This document shows positions 29,663 through 40,100 of a stretch of 64,000 nt of DNA, piece after piece. Below the pieces are notes generated by a model that saw only the letters and a program-made list of their open reading frames with translations, ran no database searches and was not told the DNA's origin. Within the stretch, counting starts at the first letter, position 1. Each line of letters opens with the position of its first letter. The position numbers and the translations under genes are program-made. The DNA is from Phytophthora colocasiae. Lineage: Eukaryota > Oomycota > Peronosporomycetes > Peronosporales > Peronosporaceae. The stretch lies in contig JAGKQI010000080.1 of assembly GCA_018806915.1 (NCBI GenBank), positions 372,001 through 436,000 of the forward strand, given 5' to 3'.

Positions 29663-30589
29663 ATGGTCAAGATCAGCCTCATAGTCATCCTTACCGCGTG
29701 CGCCCTTGCAGGAACACAAGCTGTTGACACTGGAAGCGCTTCCGGAGACACTAAAGGTAGTGCCGCCGCCGTAGCCAGTGCTGGAGGCTCTTTTCGCAGT
29801 GCCAGTGCTAGTGCCGATGTCGATGTCGAGGTACCCACGAGAGTAACACCCACTGAGGCACCGACCGATAAACCAACTGAAGATCCGAAGGACGAGCCAA
29901 CAGATGCACCTACCAAGGAGCCAACAGGAGCTCCGACTGGTAAAACCACGGAAGCTCCTACTGACAAACCCACGGAAGCCCCGACCGAGGAACCAACAGT
30001 ATATCCAACTGAGAAACCTACCCAATCTCCAATCGAGAAACCAACCGACGGCTCGACCAAAGAACCAACAGAAGCTCCAACAGAGGAACCCACAAAAGCT
30101 CCAACTGATGCTCCAACTGATGCTCCAACTGAGGCCCCAACTGATGCCCCGACCATTGCGCCGACAGAAGCCCCAACTGCAACGTCTACACCAGCGAGCA
30201 CCACTGCCCCGGCGAGCACCACTGCCCCAGCGAGCACGACAGCAGCACCAGCTCCGACAACCAAACCAGGACCGACACCAATCCCTGGCCAGGCCACACT
30301 AGTGCCTGCTTACCATCACTGTGGGGGATCAGGCTTCGACTACACCGTCTACATGCCGAAGGAAACGTACATAAGCGAGTACACTATGCTCACTTGTGAT
30401 ACGGGCTACAGGTGCCAGCAAGTGGAAGGTCGTAGCGTCTTCAACTGCTTGGAGTGGCCGAGTCTCAGTCCGGTGCCCTTCTACGGCCAGTGTGGTGGCG
30501 CCAACTACGACGGCCAGACGTTCTGTACCCCCGGTGCAGTATGCAAGTACATCAGCACCAGCTTCTCGCAGTGCCTCCCGACCTACTAA
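29663..30589 (+). CDS. Secreted Thr/Pro-rich protein with C-terminal CBM1 module, right copy
   Basis: 308 residues from the MVKISLIV ATG. Same architecture as the left copy, with an 18 bp duplication (ASTTAP) in the linker before the Cys-rich part and substitutions just after the signal peptide (TKGSAAAVASAGG for TGGSVTTVANAGG). The CBM1 module is identical. Confidence 0.85.
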   Translation: MVKISLIVILTACALAGTQAVDTGSASGDTKGSAAAVASAGGSFRSASASADVDVEVPTRVTPTEAPTDKPTEDPKDEPTDAPTKEPTGAPTGKTTEAPTDKPTEAPTEEPTVYPTEKPTQSPIEKPTDGSTKEPTEAPTEEPTKAPTDAPTDAPTEAPTDAPTIAPTEAPTATSTPASTTAPASTTAPASTTAAPAPTTKPGPTPIPGQATLVPAYHHCGGSGFDYTVYMPKETYISEYTMLTCDTGYRCQQVEGRSVFNCLEWPSLSPVPFYGQCGGANYDGQTFCTPGAVCKYISTSFSQCLPTY

Positions 30590-30953
30590 AACTCAAGAGC
30601 AATTTGTAAACTCTACAATAATACAAAACTTGCAATAGTTTCCCATCAAATAGCTCTGGGGATCCGTATTCCTGAATAACTGGCCGTAGCAGACTGCAGA
30701 CTGCATTTGATTGGAAAAATCCTTGACGATTTCTGTTTTTAACGAAAATACAAGTGTGAGTTTCAGGTCAGACTCCAAGGATGCTAGCGGTATCTTCCCA
30801 GTTTGGCTGTTCACTCTTTTCATACACTTACGCCAAACATATTTATAGGCTGGTTGAACCACCAGAACCATTACGAATCCGTGATACCACTTCACTTAGG
30901 ATTTTCCTTCAACACCCTCAAATCTCCCCTCCATCCAGATCAACGCTGTCAAA

Positions 30954-32087
30954 ATGGTGAAGATCGCCACCTTCCTCGTTGCTACAGCCATTGCAGCGTG
31001 CACCTTATTCGACTCAACAACCGCACACGAGGAACATACTCGTCGAGCGCTCTCCACCGACGAACGCAGACTCTTCGTCCAGAACGCACAGGCCGCTCTC
31101 ACAACATGTACGAAGACAACAGTATCGCGTCAACTACAAGAGCGCGCCGCTGTTCGTCGAGCTGAAGCTGTCGCGAAACTACGTCAAGAAATCCACCAAC
31201 GTCGACTCAACTCGCACCTGTCGACTGTGACAACGGGCACCAAATCCAGTGAACTCTTTGCCTCCACTACCACGTACGTCGTGGAACCTGAAGTCACGGA
31301 AGGACCGTACTACGTCAAGGGCGAATACATCCGTACCGACATGCGCGAGACACAGACTGGTGTCCCCATGTACATCGACGTCCAAGTGATCGACGTCAAC
31401 ACATGCAAGCCCGTGACGAATATGTACGTCGACTTGTGGCACACGAACGCCACAGGAGTGTACTCGGGTGTCGTGGCCAGCACCAACGGTAACAGCAACG
31501 ACGCGTCCAATCTGCAAAACACTTTCCTCCGAGGCGTCACCCCTACGGACTCGGAAGGTGTGGCCCAAATGACCTCCATCTTCCCAGGTCACTACGCTGG
31601 TCGCACCACCCACATGCACTTCGTCGGGAATTACGGGGGGACAGTTCTCGCCAACAAAACGTACTCGGGTGGGTCTGTAGCCCACGTGGGTCAGTTCTTC
31701 TTCGAACAGGACCTCATCACGTCGGTCGAGAAAGTCTCCCCTTACTCCACGAACACTCAGGCTGTAACCCTTAACTCGGCTGACAACATCTATAAGTCAG
31801 CCTCTGGGAACGGCTTCGATCCGGTCTTCAACTACGCTCTGCTGGGTAGTACAGTGGATCAAGGCGTTTTCGTGTGGATTTCCATCGCAGTGGACATGAC
31901 GGCCAAGCAGAGTCCGAAGGCAGTGTCGACGTACGCGGGTAATGGCAGTGATGCTAATAGTACTACCACCGGCAATAGTACAACCACTGGCACCGCGGAT
32001 AACGCTGCGCCCATGATCAATGGACTTTCAGCTTCCGCTCTTCTTCTGCTGGCAGCATTTGCGCCGGTTCTTCTGGGAATCCTGTAA
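30954..32087 (+). CDS. Secreted, probably GPI-anchored intradiol ring-cleavage dioxygenase (intact)
   Basis: 377 residues. Signal peptide at 1-24 (MVKIATFLVATAIAACTLFD). The dioxygenase core includes VTEGPYY (114-120), DLWHTNATGVYSG (160-172) and GHYAGRTTHMHF (212-223), which give the conserved non-haem iron ligands as Tyr170, Tyr214, His220 and His222. This family cleaves catechol-type aromatic rings, and extracellular members in fungi and oomycetes act on plant-derived phenolics; the substrate here is unknown. The C-terminus has a Ser/Thr/Asn linker with repeated NSTTTG and a hydrophobic tail (GLSASALLLLAAFAPVLLG), consistent with a GPI signal. It is the only complete version in the window; ten broken halves fill the array at 2590-23574. 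Confidence 0.9.
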   Translation: MVKIATFLVATAIAACTLFDSTTAHEEHTRRALSTDERRLFVQNAQAALTTCTKTTVSRQLQERAAVRRAEAVAKLRQEIHQRRLNSHLSTVTTGTKSSELFASTTTYVVEPEVTEGPYYVKGEYIRTDMRETQTGVPMYIDVQVIDVNTCKPVTNMYVDLWHTNATGVYSGVVASTNGNSNDASNLQNTFLRGVTPTDSEGVAQMTSIFPGHYAGRTTHMHFVGNYGGTVLANKTYSGGSVAHVGQFFFEQDLITSVEKVSPYSTNTQAVTLNSADNIYKSASGNGFDPVFNYALLGSTVDQGVFVWISIAVDMTAKQSPKAVSTYAGNGSDANSTTTGNSTTTGTADNAAPMINGLSASALLLLAAFAPVLLGIL

Positions 32088-32099
32088 GTACTACTGGTA

Positions 32100-32270
32100 G
32101 CTGAAGAACGAAGAAATGCAAGACCTTACATAACTAAATTCATAAATGATAATGGTTACCTTTCAAACCAGTATCCTGCACCATTCTTCTGCTGTCTGAA
32201 AAGGTTGCTTCTGTTCACTTGTTGCCACTGTCCTTTCCGAGCTATATATGCCTCAATACGAACAGAACAC
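32100..32270 (-). pseudogene. Relic of ORF S 3' end next to the dioxygenase
   Basis: On the minus strand, the last codons of ORF S are recognisable (RIEAYI..KGQWQQ against RIEEYVLGKDGGNK), followed by NRSNLFRQQKN and GYWFER as in the flank shared by the array. The rest of ORF S is missing to the right, where unrelated sequence begins near 32270. Confidence 0.6.
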
Positions 32271-32390
32271 GAAATGATTGATTCCCGACCATTCATAAAC
32301 TCTTTCAAAACCACAACTTCATTTCGTGAACACCGAATATTGTGAATGTATCTTATATTATTGTTTAAGAAATCGACCCGGTAACGATTC

Positions 32391-33131
32391 TTAAGCATTC
32401 GCGCTGCCATCACAGCTCTCACTGCCCTCAACTTCTTCAAGAAAGCGATCGCCCTCCACGCTCGAATTGTCATCATCATCGACGTCACTTTCACTGCCTT
32501 CGACCTCCTGCAGGAACCGATCACCGTCCGTGCTCTCGCTACTGTCGCTTCCGACGGCCTCCTCCAGGAAACGTTCACCATCGACGCTCTCACTACCTTC
32601 GCTGCCAGTGATCTCCTGCAAGAACCGATCACCCGCAAGACTGTCGCTGCCTTCGTCACCGGTAGAACCCTCGACCCCCAGGAACCTCACACCGTCGGTA
32701 CTTCCACTGCTTTCGTCATTATCGCTGCCTTCCATTTCGAGGAGGAACCGGTCGCCTTCAAGACTGTCGCTGCCTTCATTATCGGTGGATCCTTCGGCCT
32801 CCAGGAATCTCACACCGTCGGTACTTTCGCTGCCTCCGTCCACTTCACTGCCCTCCATTTCCGCAAGGAACCGATCACCGTTGGTGCTCTCACTGCCTTC
32901 GTCGTTGTCACTTCCCTCCATTTCCATGAGGAACCGGTCGCCGTCGAAACTCTCGCTGCTGTCACTGCCCTCAACATCAGACAGGAAGCGCTCCCCATCG
33001 GTGCTGTCACTGGTGTCGAAGCTGGAGAGGAGACGGTCATCAGCGCGAAGACTGGCGGCGTTGGCTCCGTTGAAGGAGGCGATTGCGAGGCAAGCGGCGG
33101 CGAAGCTGAGGATGACGTTCAACTTGGTCAT
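32391..33131 (-). CDS. Secreted acidic GDRFL-repeat protein, third copy, altered C-terminus
   Basis: About 246 residues from the MTKLNV ATG (33131; another ATG three codons upstream is possible). Nearly identical to the two palindrome copies through the DDDDNSSVEGDRFLEEVEGS repeat, then ends SCDGSANA, so the last repeat is replaced. Upstream sequence (CAAGTGTGGCGTGAAGAAGG) is unrelated to the other two promoters. Confidence 0.75.
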   Translation of the reverse strand: MTKLNVILSFAAACLAIASFNGANAASLRADDRLLSSFDTSDSTDGERFLSDVEGSDSSESFDGDRFLMEMEGSDNDEGSESTNGDRFLAEMEGSEVDGGSESTDGVRFLEAEGSTDNEGSDSLEGDRFLLEMEGSDNDESSGSTDGVRFLGVEGSTGDEGSDSLAGDRFLQEITGSEGSESVDGERFLEEAVGSDSSESTDGDRFLQEVEGSESDVDDDDNSSVEGDRFLEEVEGSESCDGSANA

Positions 33132-33140
33132 GGTTGTCAA

Positions 33141-33507
33141 GTGTGGCGTGAAGAAGGAGGCGGTTGGTAGTTTCCGGGCCGTGAAGAAATTGAAAGTGGT
33201 CGATTTATAGTCGAGACCGCTTGCTGTTAGGACCGTTCACCACGTAAATTTTCTTGGTGGAGGCGTTGATTGGGACCGTGCGGCTGAGATTTTCATCCGA
33301 GCTGTTGCGCAGGAGTTGGAGTACGATTCTTTCCCAAATATAGCAGCAAACTGAAGTTCTTGTCTGCTTAGTGAAAAAAGTGTGTGCATATTCCAATTTA
33401 CTTACTCGAAAACTAAATTTGGGATCACACATCCCAAAAAGTTCTGACTGCCAGTCAGAACTTTAGATGAGTCTAAACAATTTGACTGATAATATGAATT
33501 GTATTCC
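33141..33507. other. Intergenic, no gene recognised
   Basis: No supported coding sequence. It should hold the promoter of the GDRFL gene at 32391-33131 and the 3' flank of the gene at 33508-33900. Confidence 0.4.
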
Positions 33508-33900
33508 CTACTTCCACCACAATACGCCCGACTCATCGAATGAGCCGCTTGCATCAAACGAAGCAGGCTTGACAGTGCCCGGTTGATACACAGAATCGAC
33601 ATCGTCGTTGCTCTCACTAATCGAGTCTTCAATACTGTCTACACCAGATGTTTCCTTTAGCAGACGGAACGTTGATCCATCCTCACTCACATCTACGAAT
33701 CCGCTGTTGGGTCGCTCTCCATTAAAGCTCGAGCCGTCGATACTTGTGTCAAACTCTTGTAGGAATCGATCAGCAGCAGAAGCATCAGTTGAATCCCCGA
33801 GAAAATCACTTGATCCGTTGTCTACGAAGCGTCGAAGGTTGGTAGCTTTCACATTTGCACAGTAAATGACAGCATACGTGAAGATAGTGGATAGCTTCAT
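33508..33900 (-). CDS. Small secreted protein distantly related to the GDRFL family
   Basis: About 130 residues from the ATG at 33898-33900 (MKLSTIFTYAVIYCANVKAT, signal peptide). Mature part NLRRFVDNGSSDFLGD..., ADRFLQEFDTSIDGSSFNGER and FRLLKETSGVDS keep the DRFL-plus-acidic/Ser pattern in two or three degenerate units. No known domain. NLRRF lies directly after the predicted cleavage site. Confidence 0.6.
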   Translation of the reverse strand: MKLSTIFTYAVIYCANVKATNLRRFVDNGSSDFLGDSTDASAADRFLQEFDTSIDGSSFNGERPNSGFVDVSEDGSTFRLLKETSGVDSIEDSISESNDDVDSVYQPGTVKPASFDASGSFDESGVLWWK

Positions 33901-34139
33901 GGTCTTGAGTGCAGCACTTGTCCTCAAAGAAGAAAATGTGTATATGGAGAGCATTACCAGGGTCATTCCAGAGCAGTTACACCTTTTAGTGTACTTTAGG
34001 AAACTCTACGGATGCGAAAATGCATCTCAAGACGTTTCCTGTTCTGTTATTTCAAATGATTTTGCGATGTGGCGCATATCTCTACATACTAAGCCGCTAC
34101 CTTATGAAGTAAACTTCTGCTTCATATACGACTTGTAGT

Positions 34140-35038
34140 TTACACAACTAAAGTAACATCGTTGTGTTTCCTTTGCGGACTTCTCGGAGATGAGGGTCGG
34201 TCTTTTGTATCTGTCGGCATGATCAATCTTGCTCCTTCTTCTTCATCAGTACTATTAGCTTCTTCACCTGATTCCTCGGGCTCTTCGTCTGCTCGCTTCA
34301 GTGCCATCTCGAGCTTCTCCATATCCGTCAACGCCGCAGCTTTACTCCACCATTTTGCCATCACAAAAGGAAGACTCTCCTCCATGATCAAATACAGAAA
34401 GTAATTAATTGGAGGAGTCGATCCAAAGGGCCAAAACCACAACCCACGCCGCATTCCATCGCGAAGCTGGTGGCTAAACCACGCCACAACAATAAAACAC
34501 ACTCGGTAACGCCGCTGTCGAGCTTGAATCTTCCTTGAATATCGATTGACCAGCCATGCCACCACAATGATGAAGGTGACTGCGTGGCCGAACGGACGGC
34601 CTTGTAAATGGGTCGCACCAGCGAGATTCAGAGCTCCAGCAGCAATGAAATGGTCGATGTCCAGCAGGGATGCAGTGATTGCATTGAAAAAGCACTTTTT
34701 AAGCAAACCCCACTTGGAACATGTTGAGTCTGTAGATTCGGAATATTTCTCGAGTTGGAGCAAGAAAACAGCCCAGCAGCAGAAAGCAACACTGCCATGA
34801 GCTGCAGAGTCCACGAAGTGGCGGAGAAGCTTGTAGTCTAACAAATATACACTAGAAATTCTGAAAGTTAGTGAACAATGATTGTTTGAAAAAAAAACAG
34901 TGTGAAAGGAGACATGACGCACTGCTGAAAGAGGAAGTAGTCACTAGCGAGGCAGATGAGCAGTAGAAGAGCCATGAATACACGCTGGAACAGCGTCAAG
35001 CGGTGGTGACGACGTTGCTCCTCGTCACCACGCAGCAT
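34140..35038 (-). CDS. TMEM267: TMEM267-like multi-pass membrane protein (2 exons)
   Basis: Exon 1 is 35038-34923, exon 2 is 34860-34140, with a 62 bp intron (34861-34922) with donor GTGCGT and acceptor TTTCAG; the junction restores FLFQQ-ISSVYLLDY. Diagnostic TMEM267 blocks are visible: AHGSVAFCCWAV, SLLDIDHFIAAG, GRPFGHA, FSHQLRDGMRRGLWFWPFG and YFLYLIMEESLPF. About four hydrophobic segments are followed by an acidic cytosolic tail with EEPEESGEEANSTDEEEG, longer than in animals. The function is not established in any organism. An ATG four codons further upstream (35050) is possible. Confidence 0.8.
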
Positions 35039-35654
35039 TATTGTGCACAATTGTAAACTACGTAATCTATTTTTGTTCGTCTGCGAAAAGATTTAAAAAA
35101 ATGGAGTATTAAATATAAGGGATAATAAAAAATATATACCAATATATTCGAAAAATAAAAATAATATACCAAATACTTACAAAATAAAAATAATGTACCA
35201 AATACTAATGGCCTAATGAGATATGGCCGGTTTGATGACTGAATGGTCACTGGATCGATCCTTACAAGTGTCATTATTTAATTGTCCCTATGAAACTGTC
35301 CCAAGTCCCGACGATATGAAAGACCCCTTGCCACACGACATAGAACTGCTAACGCGACCGATTGTGTGAAGAGTGGAGCTTGATTGGTCGCCAGTACACT
35401 TAGCGCTTCGAGCCGGACACGCAACTGAAAGATCTTCGAGTGCAATAAGACTCCATAAGACGATATCACTTCCGTGACCAGGTGTACAGAGATCAACCGC
35501 CCACTATGAGAAGCAGAGAGCTGAGAAAAACGTTTTTTTTGTTCACTGAATATTTTGGATTTTGCCATGTGTTGTTAGGATCCTCCCTGGCGATTTCCAT
35601 GCCTCCACATTCCCAGTCTTCATCTTTCAGCGCTGTAGACACGGTCAGGACAAA
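35039..35654. other. Intergenic and left end of Mutator-like element
   Basis: Holds the promoter of the TMEM267-like gene and, from 35112, the AT-rich left terminal repeat of the transposon. No gene is supported between the repeat and the transposase ATG at 35655. Confidence 0.5.
35112..35206 (+). repeat. Left inverted repeat of the MULE
   Basis: Contains two internal AAAATAAAAATAATRTACCAAATACT direct units. Its reverse complement matches 37480-37570 with few differences. Confidence 0.8.
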
Positions 35655-37394
35655 ATGGAGAGCGATGATGACCAGTCGCGGGTGAGCTTCTTCGATAAAC
35701 AGAGCTACACTAGTAAACAAGACATCGTTCAAGCCGTGATCCTATACAACAGCACCATGAATAGACCGTTTCGAGTGATTTCAAGCGACAAGAGGCGTTA
35801 CAAGGCAACATGCACGCAGGAAGGTTGCGAGTTTGTGGTGCAGTTCGCGTTTTCGCAGACTTTCCGTCCGCCTACGAAGTTCATCCGGCATTCCTGTGCG
35901 CTGTCTGAGGCCACCAAGTCTTCACGCCGTGAAGCAACTGGGAAACAGATCGCATTGAACCCCATGGTGCGCGAGATGCTAGTAGCAACGGGTAGGGCAT
36001 TGCGCCCTGTTGCTATTCAGCAAAAGCTGAAGATGGCTGGAATTACAGCTTCATATATGAACTGTGCATGCGCTTCGACGCTTACAGCTGGAGTTTTTCG
36101 GCAGTGACGCTGACCAGTATACGCTTCTTCCCTCTTATATCGATGAACTGAACCGTCGCGGCCACAAGACCAGCATTGAACTCACGGATGGAGTTTTCAA
36201 GCGTGTGTGGATTGCCTTTAGAGAGGGAATCGAAGCCTATACATCTTACCATGAGCGTGGGATGGATGTGGATGGCACCTCCCTAAAACCGTCCATTGGC
36301 GGTGTCCTTCTGGTCGCGTGCTTTCGTAACGGAAATAACGAGATTCAGATTGTTGGTGTCGGCGTCGTCGCAGTGGAGAATGAAGACAACTGGACATGGT
36401 TCTTAGCTAATCTACTTCCACACCTCCGGCCATCACCCGCATTCCTGATTTCAGACCGCGACAAGGGCCTGGTCAATGCAACAAAGGCAACAGCACCAGA
36501 TATCCCGCACTTCTATTGCTTCCGGCATCTGATGGAAAACTTCAACAAGAAATTCAAGTCAAAGCAGTTGAAGGCGCTAGCGTGGGCAATGGCACGTGCG
36601 CGGACAGTACTGGAGTATGACAAAGCGGCTGCCGACCTCTCTGCAATGAATGAGAGCGCAACCAAGTGCTACATGAGATAGGAAAGGAAAAGTGGGCTAC
36701 CGCTTACAGTCCGTGTACCCGGTTCAACACCCTGACTTCGAACAATGTGGAATCAGTCAACGGCGCACTGAAGGGTATTCGCAGTCTTCCGATCCTGGAC
36801 TGTCTTATGGAGATTGAACGTTATGTGGCAAGGAAGTGGTTGGAGAACACAAAAAAGGCGGATATCTGGGGCGAGTTGACACGTTACGCGTCGCGCAGGG
36901 CAGACAAGGTGCTTGAAGACACCGTCAGCGGTTCCATCGAGGCAAACTCCTCCACAAGCTATGTTGTGGAAATCAAGCGTGGAGTCGGAAGTATCCCTCT
37001 CAAGTTTGCACTCCAACTATGTGACGGCGTGGTAAAATGCTTGTGTGGGTACTTCGAGGACGCTGGTGCTCCTTGTGTTCACGCTCTGATTGCGCTCAAG
37101 CACGCTGGTAGATTGAAGGAGATGACAAGATTCTATCGTGGTTCCTGGAAAACGGCAGTATTCCGAGAAGCCTACGCGGAGCAGGCCCGCACTACCATCC
37201 TGCCCCTGGTGCTCAAGGATGTGCTTACTCGTGGTGAATGCAGGGCCCCCGGAATTCCAAAAAAACGTGGTCGCCGAAAGAAAAAGCGCATTCCGTCACA
37301 GCAGGCAACAGAATCACTGAGAAAGCAAACTCGGCGGTGCGGGATATGTAAGCAAGTTGGCCACAACCGGAAGAGCTGCAGTCAGCCGTCCTAA
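35655..37394 (+). pseudogene. Mutator-like transposase with two frameshifts
   Basis: Starts MESDDDQSRVSFFDKQ. An N-terminal FAR1/FLYWCH-like region (YKATCTQEGCEFVVQF) is followed by the MULE DDE core: Asp in MDVDGTSLKP, Asp in LISDRDKGL, Glu in NNVESVNGALKG. A SWIM zinc finger follows (CLCGYFEDAGAPCVHALIA), then a basic stretch and a CCHC knuckle (CGICKQVGHNRKSC). The frame shifts near 36055 and again near 36665, each by one base, so as read it encodes no full transposase. Confidence 0.9.
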
Positions 37395-37456
37395 ACGCCC
37401 TTGCTGACCACCATTTGCGTGATGCATGTAGAGGTTTTTCTCCCAAATTGGGTTTT

Positions 37457-37637
37457 CCTTGCTAAAAGAAATACACAAAAGTGCTTGGTACATTATTTTT
37501 ATTTTGTAAGTATTTGGTATATTATTTTTATTTTTCGAATTTATTGGTATATTTTTTTAATCCCTAAATATAAAGCAATATATTCAGAAAAATAAAAATA
37601 AAATACTAAACAGTTTTGTGAATTTCTTTTAGCAAGG
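37457..37637. repeat. Palindromic MITE-like sequence overlapping the MULE right end
   Basis: CCTTGCTAAAAGAAATACAC at 37457 is mirrored by its complement ending at 37637 (TTTCTTTTAGCAAGG). The interior also reads as an imperfect palindrome of TTATTTTTATTTT blocks. About 181 bp. Confidence 0.65.
37480..37570 (-). repeat. Right inverted repeat of the MULE
   Basis: Reverse complement of the left repeat (35112-35206), including the two ACCAAGCACT/ACCAAATACT-ended units. Confidence 0.8.
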
Positions 37638-37740
37638 AATATATTTTGTAAGTATTTTAATTTTTTGAAAATATTTATTTATAATCTTTAAAAAATACAA
37701 AGTTGTTTCCTTTAGAAAATATATTTTCACTTTTTATTTT

Positions 37741-38222
37741 TGAACTCAACGTGGGGAAGACGTCGCTCGACTGCAGTTCGTAGCCTAATGAGACGTAAAA
37801 GGCGATAGATTTCTCGCTCCTCACCCCTGTAGATAGACTCACTGTCTTGATGCCGTTTTCAGCAGCTCAAGTCTCCAACACTTTCATGAGCTTCCGACCG
37901 AATGGTGCTTGGTATTCACCGACACGCTCATCAATTCCCCTTGAGAAACTGATAGCCGCTTGAATGCCACCATCCCGACGACTGAATCGCTGTCGTACTC
38001 GGACGTCTTCGTAGTTGCGACCCAGAAATTCCCTCCAGGAGCAATATACGTTGATGCGTTGTCTGCTAGGTCGGTATCGATGCATTTCTGGGCGATGGCA
38101 GCCCATCGATGCTCAAAAGCTTTGTCGTCATCGAGAAGCAGTGAAGTCTCGCTGAAGATCCGAGCGATACTGGGCAGATCGCTGTCTCGATAAGGACGGA
38201 TACTGATGGAGGAGACAGACAT
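37741..38222 (-). pseudogene. GNAT-family N-acetyltransferase pseudogene
   Basis: From MSVSSISIRPYRDSDLPSIA the frame shows a GNAT fold: alpha-1 region SDLPSIARIFSETS, strand NFWVATTK..SVVGMVAFKR, strand ELMSVSVNTKHHSVG. A frameshift in the acetyl-CoA loop (expected H-x-x-G-R-K-L) moves RKLMKVLET into another frame, and a TGA follows immediately (37873). The remainder continues open after the stop, with the usual C-terminal motif KSIAFYVSLGYEL. Two independent lesions make a true pseudogene likely. Confidence 0.75.
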
Positions 38223-38395
38223 GGAATCAATTGATACGTTCAATGGAAAAGTGATACTGACTAGGGGGGGGGGCTATTCGTGTTGAATGTTTATCAGTTG
38301 CCAACGGAGTTAGCAACCGGACCTCTCAAAAAGCTAGCGGCTGCTGACTACGGCGGGTAGCAGTGTTAGTCAGTGGTGCGGGGACAGGGAGGGGC

Positions 38396-39223
38396 TTAGA
38401 GGCAACGATTTTCGTCAGCACAGAGCACTTGCCGTCGAAGTGAGAATAGTCGTGGGTGAGCTGTTGCGAATCGATGGAACCGGGAGCTAGGCGGAAAGTG
38501 ATGAAGACACCTTTGAAAACGAGATCGCTCGCTCGCAGTAGAAGAACGTAGAATGGCCCAGAAGTGGCTGCTGAAAGTCGAGTAAACTTGATAGATTGCA
38601 TTCCGCGCTTCCAAAGGCGGCCGATTTTCAAAGTGGTGTTTGTTGCGGGCTGTCCAAACGCAGTGGAGTATGACGCTGCGGAGAATCGTCCAGAGAATCT
38701 TGAGTTCAGGCGCGTAAGAAATCTGTGAGCGCGGCCAGGTGGATTCTAGCGGAACACAAGCTATTTCCCAAGTAATTGCAGGTAAGAAAAGTTTCCAGTC
38801 GTCGGCAACAATCCCCCATAGCACGGCGACACGAGCACAATCGAAAAACAAGTGCTTCTCGGTTTCAACAGAAGTGCAGTCAGGGTACCTGCACTAGACA
38901 TTCTCTGACGTTTCTTGGAGAAACCAAAACCGAGAGCGCGTTGGCAAAAGCCAACGCAAGCGGAATTGTAGATCGGCATAGACAGGAAGGACAACCTGAC
39001 GAAGGTCTTTGAGCGCCAGGAGGGTATCCACCATTCTCACGAGTAAATCCAGCAAAATGATAACCAAGGGGGTGGTTACACAGCTCCAGCGTATCATCCA
39101 TGAAGATCCGGCGGATATTGCGCTTGGGAAAAGCATTGAGCACACCGTTTTGAAATACCCCAAACGGCAGAGCAAAAGCATCGAGCATGGCCGGCCCTTG
39201 TAATAAACCATCGGGACGTACAA
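38396..39223 (-). pseudogene. LINE (non-LTR retrotransposon) ORF2 C-terminal remnant
   Basis: Minus-strand fragments in more than one frame. The segment FFDCARVAVLWG... followed by LWTILRSVILHCVWTARNKHHF resembles the zinc-binding C-terminal region of RT proteins. The preceding fragment, reading GPAMLDAFALPFGVFQNG and LGYHFAGFTRENG, resembles the region after reverse transcriptase. Stops and shifts throughout. Family assignment rests on motif memory. Confidence 0.5.
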
Positions 39224-40100
39224 CTTGGCCTACCAGTGCGGTTAAGTCGTCGTAAAGTCGGACAAGATTAGTGATACTGACTATTCATCTTCTGTTACGC
39301 GTTTAACCCTTCTAACCCGAGCCGTTATTCTGTATTCTACAGAATAAGCAATTATCTTGATTAAAGTATGAACGATAACCTGCGAAAAGTATGCCGTTGG
39401 AAGCCCTTTCGTGCTCGGCGAGGCATATTCTGTACATAAAGTGTACATCATCGGCTATAGCATGCAATAATGTATCCAACATCGCGAAACTGGCGATCTC
39501 CTATTGGATCCCTGGCGGACAAAACATGTTTCAAAACCTCTCACTCGGCAACCCCGTCAAATTTGAAACGACTCCGTACTGTGCGGCACTCTTGGCGCCA
39601 ACCAACCATCCGCCAAAAGCGCGCTAAGTGCAAAGCGCGCGAAGAGGAAGAATTTGCCCAGTTCCTAACTAACGGAGTAGTGAGGAGGAACTGGGCAAAT
39701 ACTTCTCTGCAGGCTCCAGCAAGACCTACTGCAAAGTACGTGGTGCTAACTAGTTGTCCTTCTTATTCCTCGTCTTTACTTTCTCTCTTACGTTTGCGGA
39801 ATCTGAAATCATCTTTTTAGGCTCGGTGGAATGCTCTTCCGTCACCTGAGGTATCGTGCCATTTCTGATAGCACGTGAGCGTGAATCGTGGCAGAGCGGT
39901 ACGACCGCCTAAACCATTGCTGACAGAAGGTGCTCAAAGGCGGAACGCACCTTACACAAGTACTGCCTGCGTTTGTTCTGCTTGGTGATCCGATGTTCAC
40001 TAACGTGTGCTTCTAGCGTGATATGACAAAACACCAGTTCTCGGCGTTGATATGAGTCTAAAGTTGATTCTGCGCAGCGCCAGTAGCTGGATGTGTCGAA

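Larger units (their letters stand above)
25690..30615. repeat. Near-perfect 2.2 kb inverted repeat with ~0.6 kb spacer
   Basis: The left arm (~25690-27845) is the reverse complement of the right arm (~28438-30615). Start codons of both gene pairs are placed symmetrically: 26620+29663 and 27837+28446 both equal 56283, so there is no net indel between them. The only length difference is an 18 bp duplication in the right CBM1 gene. Substitutions are few. The non-coding sequence between the paired genes is conserved as well, for example GTAGGTGAAAACTAGATATA at 29302-29321 and its complement near 26962-26981. Confidence 0.95.
35112..37570. mobile_element. Mutator-like (MULE) DNA transposon, inactive
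   Basis: Bounded by AT-rich inverted repeats of ~92-95 bp (35112-35206 and 37480-37570) surrounding a MULE transposase. The exact outer ends and target-site duplication could not be fixed because the flanks are AT-rich and a palindromic MITE-like sequence overlaps the right end. Confidence 0.7.

Noticed and set aside
39391..39820. Plus-strand frames inside the piggyBac-like element
   Set aside because: No recognisable domain, opposite strand to the transposase remnant, and no start context.
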